Of a stretch of 40,662 nt of DNA, positions 1-8,888 are shown piece by piece (the first letter of the stretch is position 1; every line of letters starts with the position of its first letter). Below the pieces are notes generated by a model that was not told the origin of the DNA, searched no databases, and worked only from the letters and a program-made list of their open reading frames with translations. The stretch is from Hungatella sp. UBA3048 (lineage in GTDB: Bacteria > Bacillota > Clostridia > Lachnospirales > Lachnospiraceae). The translations under genes were made by a program, and so were the position numbers. Location: assembly GCA_002367105.1 (NCBI GenBank), contig DFCS01000032.1, forward strand, positions 1 to 40,662, given 5' to 3'.

Positions 1-5
1 GGTAG

Positions 6-1025
6 GTTATTCATCGGTTACATTACATTTATGATTTCCTTGGATCTTTTACCGAAAAAATAGATGCGTATAAAGCAATCATGAGATATAAAGAGAATCC
101 ATATGATTTAAAAAACGATTTAACTGTCAAAGAATTATATGATGCGTGGTTACCAAAGTATATATCAGATAATAACTTAGATGATAACAGGCGTAAATCG
201 TATGATGCTGTTTTTAAGTATTGCGAACCAGCTTACAGCATCAAAGTTGTTAACTTTTTACCACCTATTATTGAAGAGCATATTAAAAATGCCTACAAGA
301 TTGGTGAAAGGGGGAGCGAGGCTGGTAAAAAAATTACTGCCACATATATAATAAAAGGCAATATTAAAGCTTTGTATAATCTTCTCTTTGATTATGCCAT
401 CTTCCGACGAATTGTAACAGAAAACTATGCTAGGACGTTTACAATAAATACAAGCAAAGGGGACGGCCAGAAATCCAGAGAGGGCCGGCCATACACTAAA
501 GACGAGTTGGCAATTCTCTGGGACAATAGCGGCGACATTTTCATTGACATGACTATTGTTCAATGTTACTCAGGTTGGCGTCCAGGTGAAGTCATTACAC
601 TTGCAGTAAATAACATAGATCTAGAAAATAAGACATATACTGGCGGCATAAAAACTAGCAATGGTATTAATAGAACGGTACCCATTCATCCAAAAGTATT
701 GTCAATAATTCAAAAGTATTACCATGAAGCCATTGACATAGGAAGGCCTATGTTGTTTGGAAGATCACAAAAATTTCACGGTTCGTATAGATATATTGAA
801 AATTCATTCAGAAATTCTCTGTTGAAGAAAGAATCCGAACTTGGCATTTTGGGTCATGTTCTACATGATGGTAGACATACTTTTTCAACATTTGCAAAAG
901 AATATGGTATTGATGAATACGCCAGGAAAAAATTTATGGGACATTCTATAAAAGATTTAACAGATAGAGTTTATACTCACATGGATATTGAATGGTTTAG
1001 AAGGGAAATAGAGAAGATTTTATAG
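6..1025 (+). CDS. Tyrosine-type site-specific integrase, N-terminus uncertain
   Basis: This is a phage or conjugative-element integrase that would recombine attachment sites by covalent tyrosine chemistry. Counting from the ATG at 81, the catalytic set is complete: R167 (GWRPGE), K191, H262-x-x-R265 (LHDGRH), H288 (MGHS) and nucleophile Y298 (VYTH). Residues about 10-115 form the SAM-like core-binding domain. The reading frame stays open upstream of 81 to a stop at 3-5 and encodes a plausible integrase linker there (YDFLGSFTEKIDAY). The usual N-terminal arm-binding domain is therefore either cut by the window edge through a frameshift or missing. The ATG at 81 has no convincing ribosome site. 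Base composition is much more AT-rich than the phosphofructokinase gene downstream, which suggests acquired DNA. I am sure of the family, not of an intact gene. Confidence 0.85.
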   Translation, partial: VIHRLHYIYDFLGSFTEKIDAYKAIMRYKENPYDLKNDLTVKELYDAWLPKYISDNNLDDNRRKSYDAVFKYCEPAYSIKVVNFLPPIIEEHIKNAYKIGERGSEAGKKITATYIIKGNIKALYNLLFDYAIFRRIVTENYARTFTINTSKGDGQKSREGRPYTKDELAILWDNSGDIFIDMTIVQCYSGWRPGEVITLAVNNIDLENKTYTGGIKTSNGINRTVPIHPKVLSIIQKYYHEAIDIGRPMLFGRSQKFHGSYRYIENSFRNSLLKKESELGILGHVLHDGRHTFSTFAKEYGIDEYARKKFMGHSIKDLTDRVYTHMDIEWFRREIEKIL

Positions 1026-1070
1026 TGTTGTATAGTTTGTTGTATAGTGTTGTATAGTTTGTTGCATAGT
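1023..1070. repeat. 22-bp tandem repeats behind the integrase
   Basis: Two consecutive 22-bp units (1023-1044 and 1045-1066) differ at one base and are followed by a third partial copy. Each unit contains two TAGTnTTGT-like half units. Short direct repeats next to an integrase gene are commonly arm-type integrase binding sites or lie near the attachment site. That role is inference. The repeats overlap the integrase stop codon. Confidence 0.6.
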
Positions 1071-1448
1071 ATGTTACTACCAACGCTATTTTATAATACT
1101 CTAATCTCATAATTATTCACTTATAATCAGCTATTGTTGCATAAATCAGCAGTAATCACTTATAAAAAGCTAATACCATTCATTCACAGTTTTTTCACAA
1201 GACGTACAAAATTTATTTACAACTTCTACAAACTTTTTTCACATATGTCTTATATAATAAAGACAGTAACAAGAAGAACTCCAAACTTGTTAAAAATAAA
1301 ACTTTTTTTCATAACTGGCCGGTGAAAGTCACATTTCACCGGCTCCTCCCTTTTATGGGCCAAATATTTCCCAGTTGCAAAGAAACTCTTTCTATTATAG
1401 AATAGGGAAGGTGCCCATGGCATATGCAAACTTGGAGGATATTATTAC
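1026..1448. other. Non-coding AT-rich spacer
   Basis: I see no convincing gene between the integrase and the phosphofructokinase. The stretch holds the tandem repeats at its left, an AT-rich centre, one strong hairpin at 1318-1343 and a ribosome site for the next gene. A 63-codon open frame at 1134-1325 has no ribosome site and no recognisable composition. Confidence 0.6.
1318..1343 (+). terminator. Hairpin, possible terminator
   Basis: A perfect 10-bp stem (GCCGGTGAAA with TTTCACCGGC) closes a 6-base loop. It is followed by a pyrimidine-rich CTCCCTTTTAT tract. It is a plausible terminator upstream of the phosphofructokinase gene, although the T-run is not immediate. Confidence 0.5.
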
Positions 1449-2672
1449 ATGAAGAAAAATGCAATCGTAGGACAATCCGGCGGACCAACCGCTGTGATCA
1501 ACGCAAGCCTTTACGGCGTCATCAAGGAAGGAATGGCCCAGGCCGAAATCGGAAGGGTTTACGGAATGCTCAATGGCATAGAAGGCTTCATGTCCGGCAA
1601 TTATATGGATTTAACAGGTAACCTGACAGAAGAAGAGCTGGAGCTTTTGAAATTAACACCAGCTGCTTATTTAGGTTCCTGCCGCTATAAACTTCCTGAT
1701 GATCTGTCTTCTCCCTTTTATCCGGCTCTTTTTGAAAAATTCCGAGCTATGGATATCGGATATTTCTTCTATATTGGCGGTAATGATTCCATGGATACGG
1801 TAAGTAAGCTTTCCCGCTACGCCGCTCATCTAGGAAGCCCTATCCGTTTCATTGGAATTCCCAAAACCATTGACAACGACTTGATTTTAACGGATCATAC
1901 TCCTGGCTACGGCAGTGCTGCCAAATATGTGGCTGATACCGTCCGCGAAATCGTTCTGGACTCTTCTGTTTACCAGCAAAAGTCAGTCACCATCATAGAA
2001 CTCATGGGCCGTCATGCTGGCTGGCTTACTGCTGCCAGTGCGTTGGCCAGAAAATTTGATGGTGATAATCCCCTGCTCATCTATCTTCCTGAAACGGATT
2101 TTGAATTTGAGCGGTTCGCATCGGATGTAAAAGCTGCCCTTAACAATCACAATTCCGTAATTATCTGCATCTCTGAAGGACTCTCTGATTCCAAAGGCAA
2201 ATTTATCTGTGAGTACGCGGATGAAGTCCGTTTGGATACCTTTGGTCATAAGATGCTTACGGGAAGCGGTAAAATGCTGGAGAATTTTGTACGTGACCGT
2301 CTCGGTGTAAAGGTCCGTTCCATTGAACTGAATGTTAACCAGCGCTGCAGCGGCATGCTTGCTTCTGCAACTGACATAGAAGAATCCGTACAGGCGGGCT
2401 CAGAAGGTGTAAAGGCCGCATTAAAAGGTATTACCGGAAGAATGGTCGCCTTTCACCGCACAGGAAATTCCCCTTATTCCATGGAGTGCATCACCGTTGA
2501 TGTCAACGAAGTATGTAATCAGGAAAAACTGTTCCCCGCCCATTGGATCTGCGGCAATGGCACGGATATCTCCCCGGAATTTCTGGAATATGCCACACCG
2601 TTTATCCAGGGTGAGCCTCAAAGAAAGATAGAAAGCGGCAGACCCGTGTACCTATACCGGAAAGAGTTATAG
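1449..2672 (+). CDS. 6-phosphofructokinase, probably pyrophosphate-dependent
   Basis: This enzyme phosphorylates fructose 6-phosphate to the 1,6-bisphosphate in cytosolic glycolysis. The N-terminal GQSGGPTAVIN motif, GGNDS at residues 110-114 and PKTIDND from residue 138 are PFK-family signatures. In the ATP enzymes the GGNDS position reads GGDGS and the second motif reads PGTIDND. Here D113 and K139 occupy the two positions that mark pyrophosphate-using enzymes, so PPi is the likely donor, reversibly. At 407 residues it matches the long single-domain PPi group. The ATG at 1449 has a GGAGGAT ribosome site 8-9 bases upstream. It is monocistronic and convergent with the FAD oxidoreductase, with 27 bases between the stops. 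Donor specificity is predicted from motifs only. Confidence 0.9.
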   Translation: MKKNAIVGQSGGPTAVINASLYGVIKEGMAQAEIGRVYGMLNGIEGFMSGNYMDLTGNLTEEELELLKLTPAAYLGSCRYKLPDDLSSPFYPALFEKFRAMDIGYFFYIGGNDSMDTVSKLSRYAAHLGSPIRFIGIPKTIDNDLILTDHTPGYGSAAKYVADTVREIVLDSSVYQQKSVTIIELMGRHAGWLTAASALARKFDGDNPLLIYLPETDFEFERFASDVKAALNNHNSVIICISEGLSDSKGKFICEYADEVRLDTFGHKMLTGSGKMLENFVRDRLGVKVRSIELNVNQRCSGMLASATDIEESVQAGSEGVKAALKGITGRMVAFHRTGNSPYSMECITVDVNEVCNQEKLFPAHWICGNGTDISPEFLEYATPFIQGEPQRKIESGRPVYLYRKEL

Positions 2673-2687
2673 TACGCTTTTCCGGAT
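2658..2687. terminator. Weak hairpin between convergent genes
   Basis: CCGGAAA and TTTCCGG can pair across the phosphofructokinase stop codon in the short gap between two convergent genes. There is no T-run directly after it on the plus strand. It is the only terminator candidate I see for either gene. Confidence 0.25.
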
Positions 2688-2699
2688 CTTAAAAAACGT

Positions 2700-4061
2700 T
2701 CATTCATACGGCTCAAGAAAAGCGCCATGATCCTTTAAAAGATTCTGAAGCTGTGCTGCGTCAATAGCGGCAACTCCAACTCCCTGTTTTGCCGCTATCG
2801 CTGCCGCAGTACCGGCCCCTTCACTGATTGCCATCAGTATAGGCGTTACACGGACCGCAGCACAGGCTTCATGAGTCGCACTGATGCATCGCCCGGCTAC
2901 CAGAAGATTATCCAGTTCCTCTGTATACAAACAACGGTAAGGAATGGAGTACCAGCTGCCTTTCTTTAAATAATGATGCTCCATTGTTCCTCCATCAGGG
3001 GAATGGATATCGATGGGATATCCGCCCATGGCAATGGCATCTTCAAACATTTTGTTCTCTAATAAATCGGATGCAGTTAACCGATAAGCGCCGTTTATCT
3101 TACGGCTTTCCCGGATACCGATATGCGGACCTGTGGTGACGATAACCGCATTTTCAAATCCTGGAATGTAATTTCTCATAAAAGCAACTATGGCATGTGC
3201 CTGTTTTCTGCCCTCTATCTCCGCTTCTGTTAAATCAAAAGAATCCAGAGCGCTTTTTTTAATAATTCGGGACATGTTAAGGATGTATTCTCCGGGATTG
3301 TTGGTTTCAAAGCAAAGCACCATATCTCTGTCAATCGGGAATTCCCCCTTTTCCTTTGCCATATTAATAACAGAATACGCCCCCTGCATGCCGCTTCTGG
3401 GAATCAGCTGCAGACGTTCGAATGGAATGGTCTCAAGCATATCATCAGAGTTCTTCTTTATATATTCAATCATCTTATCCCGATCCACATTGCATACCTT
3501 GACATTCATAGTCATGGGCTGAGCCAGATGATCCTCCTCCCTGCCGTAAACACTTCCGATTCCTGCATGGGTGGCCAGGTCTGCATCTGCTGATGCATCT
3601 ATGAACACGGAGGCAGATACATCAAAGAACCCCTGTTTTGCATACAGACGTACCTTGCGGATCTTGCGGTCCTCCCGCTCACAGCCTGTATAGACGGTAT
3701 GATAGAGCAGATCAGCTCCAGCCTCCTTCACCATGGTCTCAAGAATCAGTTTCATGCCTTCTGCATCAAACGGGGTTACGGAGCTGGCATACCCCACAAA
3801 ATCCTCCATATGGCCCGGTGAAAAGCCTTCTCTTACCATACGCGCTGTAATTTCCTCAGCAATTCCCCGCACGACTTGCGTACTTCCTGCATGGAATGTC
3901 ATCTGGGGACCCGTTCCGGCCATAGTAAGCATACCGCCTAAATATCCGTTCTGCTCTACCAAGAGGGCCCTGGCTCCGGATCTGGCACTGGCAATAGCAG
4001 CTACGGTACCGGCAGGCCCTCCTCCAATAATGACCACATCATAAGTTAAGTTCTGTTTCAT
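2700..4061 (-). CDS. FAD-dependent oxidoreductase (FAD_oxidored family)
   Basis: This is a 453-residue flavoprotein. Residues 8-40 form the ADP-binding beta-alpha-beta fold: VVIIGGGPAGTVAA, then an acidic VEQ at the end of the second strand. GGMLTMAGTG follows, typical of the FAD_oxidored family (PF12831). The central DASADADLA and the C-terminal LLVAGRCISATHEA segment are further FAD-contact motifs of this family. The substrate is unknown; relatives often lie in sugar-acid or amino-acid breakdown clusters. The ATG has an AAAGGAGGAG ribosome site. It overlaps the preceding HEYYH gene by 23 bases and is the last gene of the six-gene minus-strand cluster, so it is probably translated with its upstream neighbour. 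Confidence 0.85.
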   Translation of the reverse strand: MKQNLTYDVVIIGGGPAGTVAAIASARSGARALLVEQNGYLGGMLTMAGTGPQMTFHAGSTQVVRGIAEEITARMVREGFSPGHMEDFVGYASSVTPFDAEGMKLILETMVKEAGADLLYHTVYTGCEREDRKIRKVRLYAKQGFFDVSASVFIDASADADLATHAGIGSVYGREEDHLAQPMTMNVKVCNVDRDKMIEYIKKNSDDMLETIPFERLQLIPRSGMQGAYSVINMAKEKGEFPIDRDMVLCFETNNPGEYILNMSRIIKKSALDSFDLTEAEIEGRKQAHAIVAFMRNYIPGFENAVIVTTGPHIGIRESRKINGAYRLTASDLLENKMFEDAIAMGGYPIDIHSPDGGTMEHHYLKKGSWYSIPYRCLYTEELDNLLVAGRCISATHEACAAVRVTPILMAISEGAGTAAAIAAKQGVGVAAIDAAQLQNLLKDHGAFLEPYE

Positions 4062-4608
4062 CTCTCTCCTCCTTTATCAGCTGATCATAGCGGCAGGCAA
4101 AGGCATGAGCACCGATTTCTGATAGTGCCCGGATCCCGGTCCTTCCGATTTTCAAACTCCCAATCCTTAGCATTGGCACCAGATATTCTTTGCTCGTAAA
4201 TCCCAGTTCACTCCATTCAAGAAAATGGTAATATTCATGACTTAAAATCAGATTCATGGCTTCCGCCATCTCCATTTTGTTTTCTTTTGCCCAAAGTGAA
4301 ACGGATTTCAAATATAGATGGATCCTCTTCTGTCCGGTCAGATAATCACTGAAATATCTCTGGTTTCCCACAACATAATCGGCATCAACTTTCTCGCAGG
4401 TTAAACCGCTTTCTGTTACAATCCTAAAAAAATCTTTTTCCCCATTGTAACGCCTAAAAATCATTTCTGCTGCCGCCTCTCCCTTTTGCCATGCCCGGTC
4501 TGTGATCCTTTTTCTATCCTCAGACCGGATTTTATGATAACAGCTGTCACGGCTTAATTCATCCTGTGCCAATTCCTTTCCCGGAAACGGCATGGAACCT
4601 GTATTCAA
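4039..4608 (-). CDS. Unrecognised protein with HEYYHFLEW zinc-site-like motif
   Basis: I do not recognise this 189-residue protein as a named family. Residues 124-132 read HEYYHFLEW, which fits the HExxH pattern of zinc metallopeptidases with a glutamate three residues on. It is embedded in a predicted helix (AEAMNLILS before it). The rest is mixed polar helix with no signal peptide or membrane segment. The start used is TTG at 4608, preceded by AAGGTGG 10 bases upstream; an in-frame ATG at 4593 has a poorer ribosome site. The gene begins 25 bases after the hydantoinase stop and runs 23 bases into the FAD oxidoreductase, so it belongs to that operon. A peptidase or hydrolase role is inference from the motif alone. 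Confidence 0.7.
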   Translation of the reverse strand: MNTGSMPFPGKELAQDELSRDSCYHKIRSEDRKRITDRAWQKGEAAAEMIFRRYNGEKDFFRIVTESGLTCEKVDADYVVGNQRYFSDYLTGQKRIHLYLKSVSLWAKENKMEMAEAMNLILSHEYYHFLEWSELGFTSKEYLVPMLRIGSLKIGRTGIRALSEIGAHAFACRYDQLIKEERDETELNL

Positions 4609-4633
4609 AATCCAATCACCACCTTATCCGCAT

Positions 4634-6787
4634 TTATCCTTCTGTCCGGCCGGTTGCAATGATCAGGATTTTTTCATCATTGTCAAAACCTGTGAGTTCC
4701 GCATTTCCAAGTGCACAAATTTGCGAATTGCTCTGGAGTCCGGATAAATCAATGACCCGTTTCCCTGATACCAGATAAATATTAGGCAGATTGGCACCGC
4801 CATCATTAAACACCGTCAGCTCTTCCAGATACCATTCGATTTTTGTTTCCCAGTCCCCAATCTTCACCTCGGAAACCAGAGCATTGCTTTTCTGAAGGCG
4901 GATCACGCCTTCTTCATCAATCAGACGCAGGGGAGTTGTTTTCTTTTTCAGCAATCCCAGAAATTTCTTTTCCACGCTCTGGGACTGCACGGCATACATC
5001 ACTCCGTTTTGAGCGGTTATGGATAATTCTCCCGGATTCTTATCCATATTTCCGGCACAAATATTAAGAAGCTGATCAACCGTCAGTTTTGTATTGCCCA
5101 AAACCTTACTTCTCATTTCCGTGGCACCTACAGCAATTGCCCTTAAAAGGTTTTTTTGCGTATCCACCTCTACATGAACCTCAATGGTCCCGGGTGCGGC
5201 GCCGCTCTGGATTGCTTTCTGTTCCACTTCCCTGCGAATACTTAGAATATCTTCCTGGGAGGGACTTGATACCGTTCGTTCCACCATATCCCGTACCATG
5301 GCAAGAGCGACGCCAATGGTAGAAATCACCGCGGCATTGCCTGCGATCCGGTATTTATGCTTCATGGTCTTTGCAAGATGGGGAACCACACTGGCCGCTC
5401 CGCCTCCGCCTCCTACAAACACGGTCTGTTCCGGCCGCATTTTATAGTCCTTTATAAGCTGTTCTGCAACCTTTGCATTCTTGGCTGCTGCGAATGCCAT
5501 AGCCTTTTCTGCCGCCTCTTCTACGGTGCAGCCCATTTGATCTGCCAATGGCTTCCAGGCTTTCCTTGCTGCTTCCACATTCCCATAGGAATAATCTTCC
5601 GGCCTGACGTAACCGGCTATGTTAGCGGCTCCCGCCATGGTGAGGGTCACCCGTACACCATTGTCACATTCAATAACCGCATATTCCGGATCAGAAGGAA
5701 CGGGCCTGACCGTCTTAAGCCTTGGATTTTTAATAAGGTCTGCATCGGTATAAACTTCATAATCCAGGCCGGCAATATGAGCGCTACGCGGCCCCATGTT
5801 AACGGCTTTGCCATCCCTTATCTGTACCATGCTTCCCCCGCCGATGCCCACAGTTCTGACATCAAGACTGCTTAAATAGGTTTTATGTCCTCCCACTTCT
5901 GCATATTGGATCATAACCTTGCCATCCTTTACGCAGGATATATCCGTAGAGGTGCCGCCAACCTCAAAAAACAGCCCATCCGTCAGCTTTTCATACATCA
6001 GAGCGCCGGCTACACCGGCTGCCGGTCCTGAAAGAATTGTCATAATCGGCCGGTTTCTTACTTCATCTACGGTCATAACGCCGCCATCACAGCGCATTAC
6101 CATCAAAGGGTTTTTGATTCCGGCCTCTATGATGCTCGTTTCCGTCATAGTCGCCGCCTCAAGCATCTTAGGCATAATGCTGGCATTAACTACGGCCGTC
6201 CTGGTTCTTATTTTCAGACCGTATAGCTTTGATATTTCATTGGTAGCCGTTCCCGGGATATTCAATTCCTTGCATTTTTCCAAAGCCAGATTCTCATGAT
6301 ACGGATCATCCACGCTGAAAGCCTCTGCAGCTACAATGCTGGAAGTCCCCCGTTCTCTCAAAGAGCGGATGGCGTCCACGATCCTGCTTCCCAGACTGTC
6401 CTTATCAGAAGTGTCCACATATTCATTCTGACTTTCCAAAAATTTACCTGCTGCCAGTTCTATATTGCTGATGCTGGTATCCGACCTGCTTTTAGCCCCC
6501 TGTAAACCGCTTCCCAGCGTTACAATTCCAACCGGAGCCACATCTCCTTCCAGAAGTGCATTGGTTGCCTGCGTTGTACCGTGAGCGATAAAGACAACGT
6601 CATCCGGATTAATATGACAATCCTCCATAATGCGCTGCAGCGCCTGAACAATTCCTTCTGCCACCCCCTGCCTGGAATTGTGGGTAGTAGGAGTTTTCAC
6701 CACTCCTATTAATTCAAAAGTTTCATTATCAATGGCAGCGGCATCCGTAAAGGTGCCGCCCACATCAATCCCGATGCGTACTTTCAT
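4634..6787 (-). CDS. Hydantoinase/oxoprolinase family protein (HyuA-like)
   Basis: This is a 717-residue member of the ASKHA-fold hydantoinase A/oxoprolinase family, which couples ATP hydrolysis to opening of a cyclic imide or lactam or to carboxylation of a ketone. The N-terminal phosphate loop GIDVGGTFTDA (residues 6-16), the second phosphate motif FEVGGTSTDIS, VGIGGGSM, and the VFVGGGGGA motif near residue 450 are all present. No HyuB-type partner lies in the window, so substrate and reaction cannot be read from context. The C-terminal 200 residues form an extra alpha/beta region beyond the core. The ATG has an AGGAGA ribosome site 9 bases upstream. It lies between the permease and the HEYYH gene, with short gaps. 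Confidence 0.87.
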   Translation of the reverse strand: MKVRIGIDVGGTFTDAAAIDNETFELIGVVKTPTTHNSRQGVAEGIVQALQRIMEDCHINPDDVVFIAHGTTQATNALLEGDVAPVGIVTLGSGLQGAKSRSDTSISNIELAAGKFLESQNEYVDTSDKDSLGSRIVDAIRSLRERGTSSIVAAEAFSVDDPYHENLALEKCKELNIPGTATNEISKLYGLKIRTRTAVVNASIMPKMLEAATMTETSIIEAGIKNPLMVMRCDGGVMTVDEVRNRPIMTILSGPAAGVAGALMYEKLTDGLFFEVGGTSTDISCVKDGKVMIQYAEVGGHKTYLSSLDVRTVGIGGGSMVQIRDGKAVNMGPRSAHIAGLDYEVYTDADLIKNPRLKTVRPVPSDPEYAVIECDNGVRVTLTMAGAANIAGYVRPEDYSYGNVEAARKAWKPLADQMGCTVEEAAEKAMAFAAAKNAKVAEQLIKDYKMRPEQTVFVGGGGGAASVVPHLAKTMKHKYRIAGNAAVISTIGVALAMVRDMVERTVSSPSQEDILSIRREVEQKAIQSGAAPGTIEVHVEVDTQKNLLRAIAVGATEMRSKVLGNTKLTVDQLLNICAGNMDKNPGELSITAQNGVMYAVQSQSVEKKFLGLLKKKTTPLRLIDEEGVIRLQKSNALVSEVKIGDWETKIEWYLEELTVFNDGGANLPNIYLVSGKRVIDLSGLQSNSQICALGNAELTGFDNDEKILIIATGRTEG

Positions 6788-6811
6788 AAATTCAATTCTC
6801 CTGTCGATTGC

Positions 6812-8113
6812 TTAAAAGTAAATGAATGCCGAGATTATCACACCTATCACGGAAATCGTCCAAAGATAGGGCAATAGTTTTTTTGTAATCGTATTCACAT
6901 CAACCTCTGCAAAATTAGCCGTCCAGACGTTTTGTGTATTGGTAGGATCCCCACAGCCCTGAATCCTTTCCGCGGAAAGAAATGCACCCATAACAGCCTG
7001 CGGATTCAATGTCCCAAGTCCGATCACCAGGGCTGCAATGCCTGAACCCAGTCCAAACAGATTCATAGGACCTCTGTATAGGGATAATGGTGCCAGAATG
7101 GAGAAAAAGATTATGTATCCGGCTTTTGAAGTTGGGATTACGGCAAGTAAAAACGGGTTCAGCACTTCCTTTACCATGGCGTGAGTCACTGCAAGATATA
7201 AGATTCCAATGCCCACCATTAAGATGATTGCAGGCGCCGCATCGGTAATTCCGTCATAACAGGTTTTTACCAGCAGATTCATGGCTTTGGAAAAGCTTTT
7301 GGATGTAAACAGCAGAATCCAGAATATACCTGCCAAAAAAGAAGGAACAACGGGTACCTTTAAAAACGCTACCAGAATGATGGGAACAAGTGGCGTGATC
7401 ATGGCAAGCCCACCGGCGGTTCCTCTAAGCTGCTTTGTCTGGTTCTGATCTGAAACAGGTGCGGAAAAAGCAAATTTTACTCCATTCTTTTTGAACTCCA
7501 CAAATATCAGGATTACGGTCGCAATCAGTGTCACAGCCAGCATATAAACTTCAAACCCTTTAATTTTATCAATTTCCAATCCGAATATGCTGGAAAATGA
7601 TGTCCAGTTTGCAATATTAAAACTGAGTCCCACAGCAAATGCCATTAAAAAGATACTGGCAGCACTGACGGCCGGTACACCCACAGAAATCAATATGGGC
7701 AAAACAATGGTTCCTACCATAATAACAGAACCCAATCCGTTTAAAGTAGTAAACAAAAGTGCAACTGCAGTAACCATGATCAGGGTAACAATTAATGGCC
7801 TGTCGCCGCCCAGCTCTGCACTTTTTTTGATGATATTTTCGGTCACTCCAGTCTTATTCATCAACTGTCCTAACCATGCACCGAAGATAACTGCCATAAT
7901 CGCAGATCCCATTCTGACAGTACCCGCCTCTAAGACAGTGGAAAGCCAGCCAATCTGAGCCCCTTCTCCATTCACTCCCACTGCCGGAACTCCTGCAATC
8001 ACACAGATGACAACAGCCAGAAAAGGCAGAGCCAGCAAAGTCGGCAGTTTTTTTGCCATCATAAATGCTGCAATAACAAGAAAAGCAATGATGATACATG
8101 TTCCCTGTAACAT
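6812..8113 (-). CDS. Multi-pass permease, citrate/gluconate-transporter-like
   Basis: This is a very hydrophobic 433-residue membrane protein with about 11-12 predicted helices. Its repeat-like layout and glycine-rich turns (GLGSVIMVGTIVLPI; GLGSGIAALVIGLG) resemble the ion-transporter superfamily containing CitMHS and GntP carriers. It probably imports an organic anion for the surrounding pathway. The start is the ATG at 8113, 7 bases after ATGGAGG. A TTG seven codons further upstream overlaps that ribosome site and is unlikely. It is flanked by the TIM-barrel gene and the hydantoinase gene on the same strand. The transported compound cannot be told from sequence, and the exact family is moderately certain. 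Confidence 0.75.
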   Translation of the reverse strand: MLQGTCIIIAFLVIAAFMMAKKLPTLLALPFLAVVICVIAGVPAVGVNGEGAQIGWLSTVLEAGTVRMGSAIMAVIFGAWLGQLMNKTGVTENIIKKSAELGGDRPLIVTLIMVTAVALLFTTLNGLGSVIMVGTIVLPILISVGVPAVSAASIFLMAFAVGLSFNIANWTSFSSIFGLEIDKIKGFEVYMLAVTLIATVILIFVEFKKNGVKFAFSAPVSDQNQTKQLRGTAGGLAMITPLVPIILVAFLKVPVVPSFLAGIFWILLFTSKSFSKAMNLLVKTCYDGITDAAPAIILMVGIGILYLAVTHAMVKEVLNPFLLAVIPTSKAGYIIFFSILAPLSLYRGPMNLFGLGSGIAALVIGLGTLNPQAVMGAFLSAERIQGCGDPTNTQNVWTANFAEVDVNTITKKLLPYLWTISVIGVIISAFIYF

Positions 8114-8145
8114 ACGAAATCCTCCATTTTTCAATTAGATGGTGT

Positions 8146-8841
8146 TTATAATTTATCTACCGCATTCCGGAATTGTCCGGTTACTTTTTTTACCTGTTCT
8201 GCAGACGGTTCCTTTCCCATAACAATGGCTCCGATCATGACAGCTTTGCAGCCGGCTTCATAAAGATGCTTTACTTCCTCCGGGCATATCTTCTTCTGGG
8301 TAGGGATCAAAGTCGGCTTCCCTGCCTTAGCAGATATATGGGAATACCGTAAAATATCTGCGTAATTGAGGGGTGCTCCGTAGCGCGCTCCCGGCTGAAT
8401 GCTGCATTCTAAGATATCAATGCCGGACTGCCGGACTGCTTCCAGTGTATTTTGATCATATGTATCATCAATGGCAGCCATTTTTGTCAACACCTGGCTC
8501 TCCATCATATGACACGGCAGATGGTGAATGTAGGAGGAAAAGAACCGAAGCCCCATTTGTTCCACTTCCAACCTTTCTTCCCTTGTAATAAACGCATCTT
8601 CTCCTCCGGGCACAAGTCCGACCGGCATATCTTTGCATAGTGCAATCAAATCTTTCAGGAACTGCCGGTTCTCTTCATACGTTCCGAATGTATGGCCGCT
8701 TGCACGGTGCCATACATTTGCATGAACTTTAATTGCCTGGGCTCCTCCTTCTAATGCGGCCCTGGCTAGCTCCAGACTATTTTCCGGCAGGCTGACTACC
8801 AGGGTAAATTTGTTTTCATTTACCAATTCTTTAAAATCCAT
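8146..8841 (-). CDS. Small TIM-barrel protein, possible phosphosugar-binding enzyme
   Basis: This 231-residue protein has the length and rhythm of a single (beta/alpha)8 barrel. Strand-like segments are TLVVSL, AIKVHA, VGLVPG, ILECSI and PTLIPT. The C-terminal AGCKAVMIGAIVMG is the glycine-rich phosphate-binding turn seen in NanE, HisA and related barrels. KVHAN near residue 40 and the VPGGEDA loop could form the active site. I cannot assign a reaction; an epimerase or aldolase-like step in the cluster pathway is the most that context allows. The ATG has AAGGAG 6 bases upstream. The gene lies between the ROK regulator and the permease, all on the minus strand. Confidence 0.7.
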   Translation of the reverse strand: MDFKELVNENKFTLVVSLPENSLELARAALEGGAQAIKVHANVWHRASGHTFGTYEENRQFLKDLIALCKDMPVGLVPGGEDAFITREERLEVEQMGLRFFSSYIHHLPCHMMESQVLTKMAAIDDTYDQNTLEAVRQSGIDILECSIQPGARYGAPLNYADILRYSHISAKAGKPTLIPTQKKICPEEVKHLYEAGCKAVMIGAIVMGKEPSAEQVKKVTGQFRNAVDKL

Positions 8842-8888
8842 TGACTTCTCCTTTCTGAAATGCGGTCATCCGGCGGCCGTCCGGGCGG

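Noticed and set aside
1134..1325. A 63-codon gene between integrase and phosphofructokinase
   Set aside because: It has no ribosome site, its composition is that of AT-rich non-coding DNA, and its end falls in a hairpin.
5357..5875. A 172-codon plus-strand frame
   Set aside because: It lies entirely within the hydantoinase gene on the other strand, and its Cys/His-rich product has no family character.
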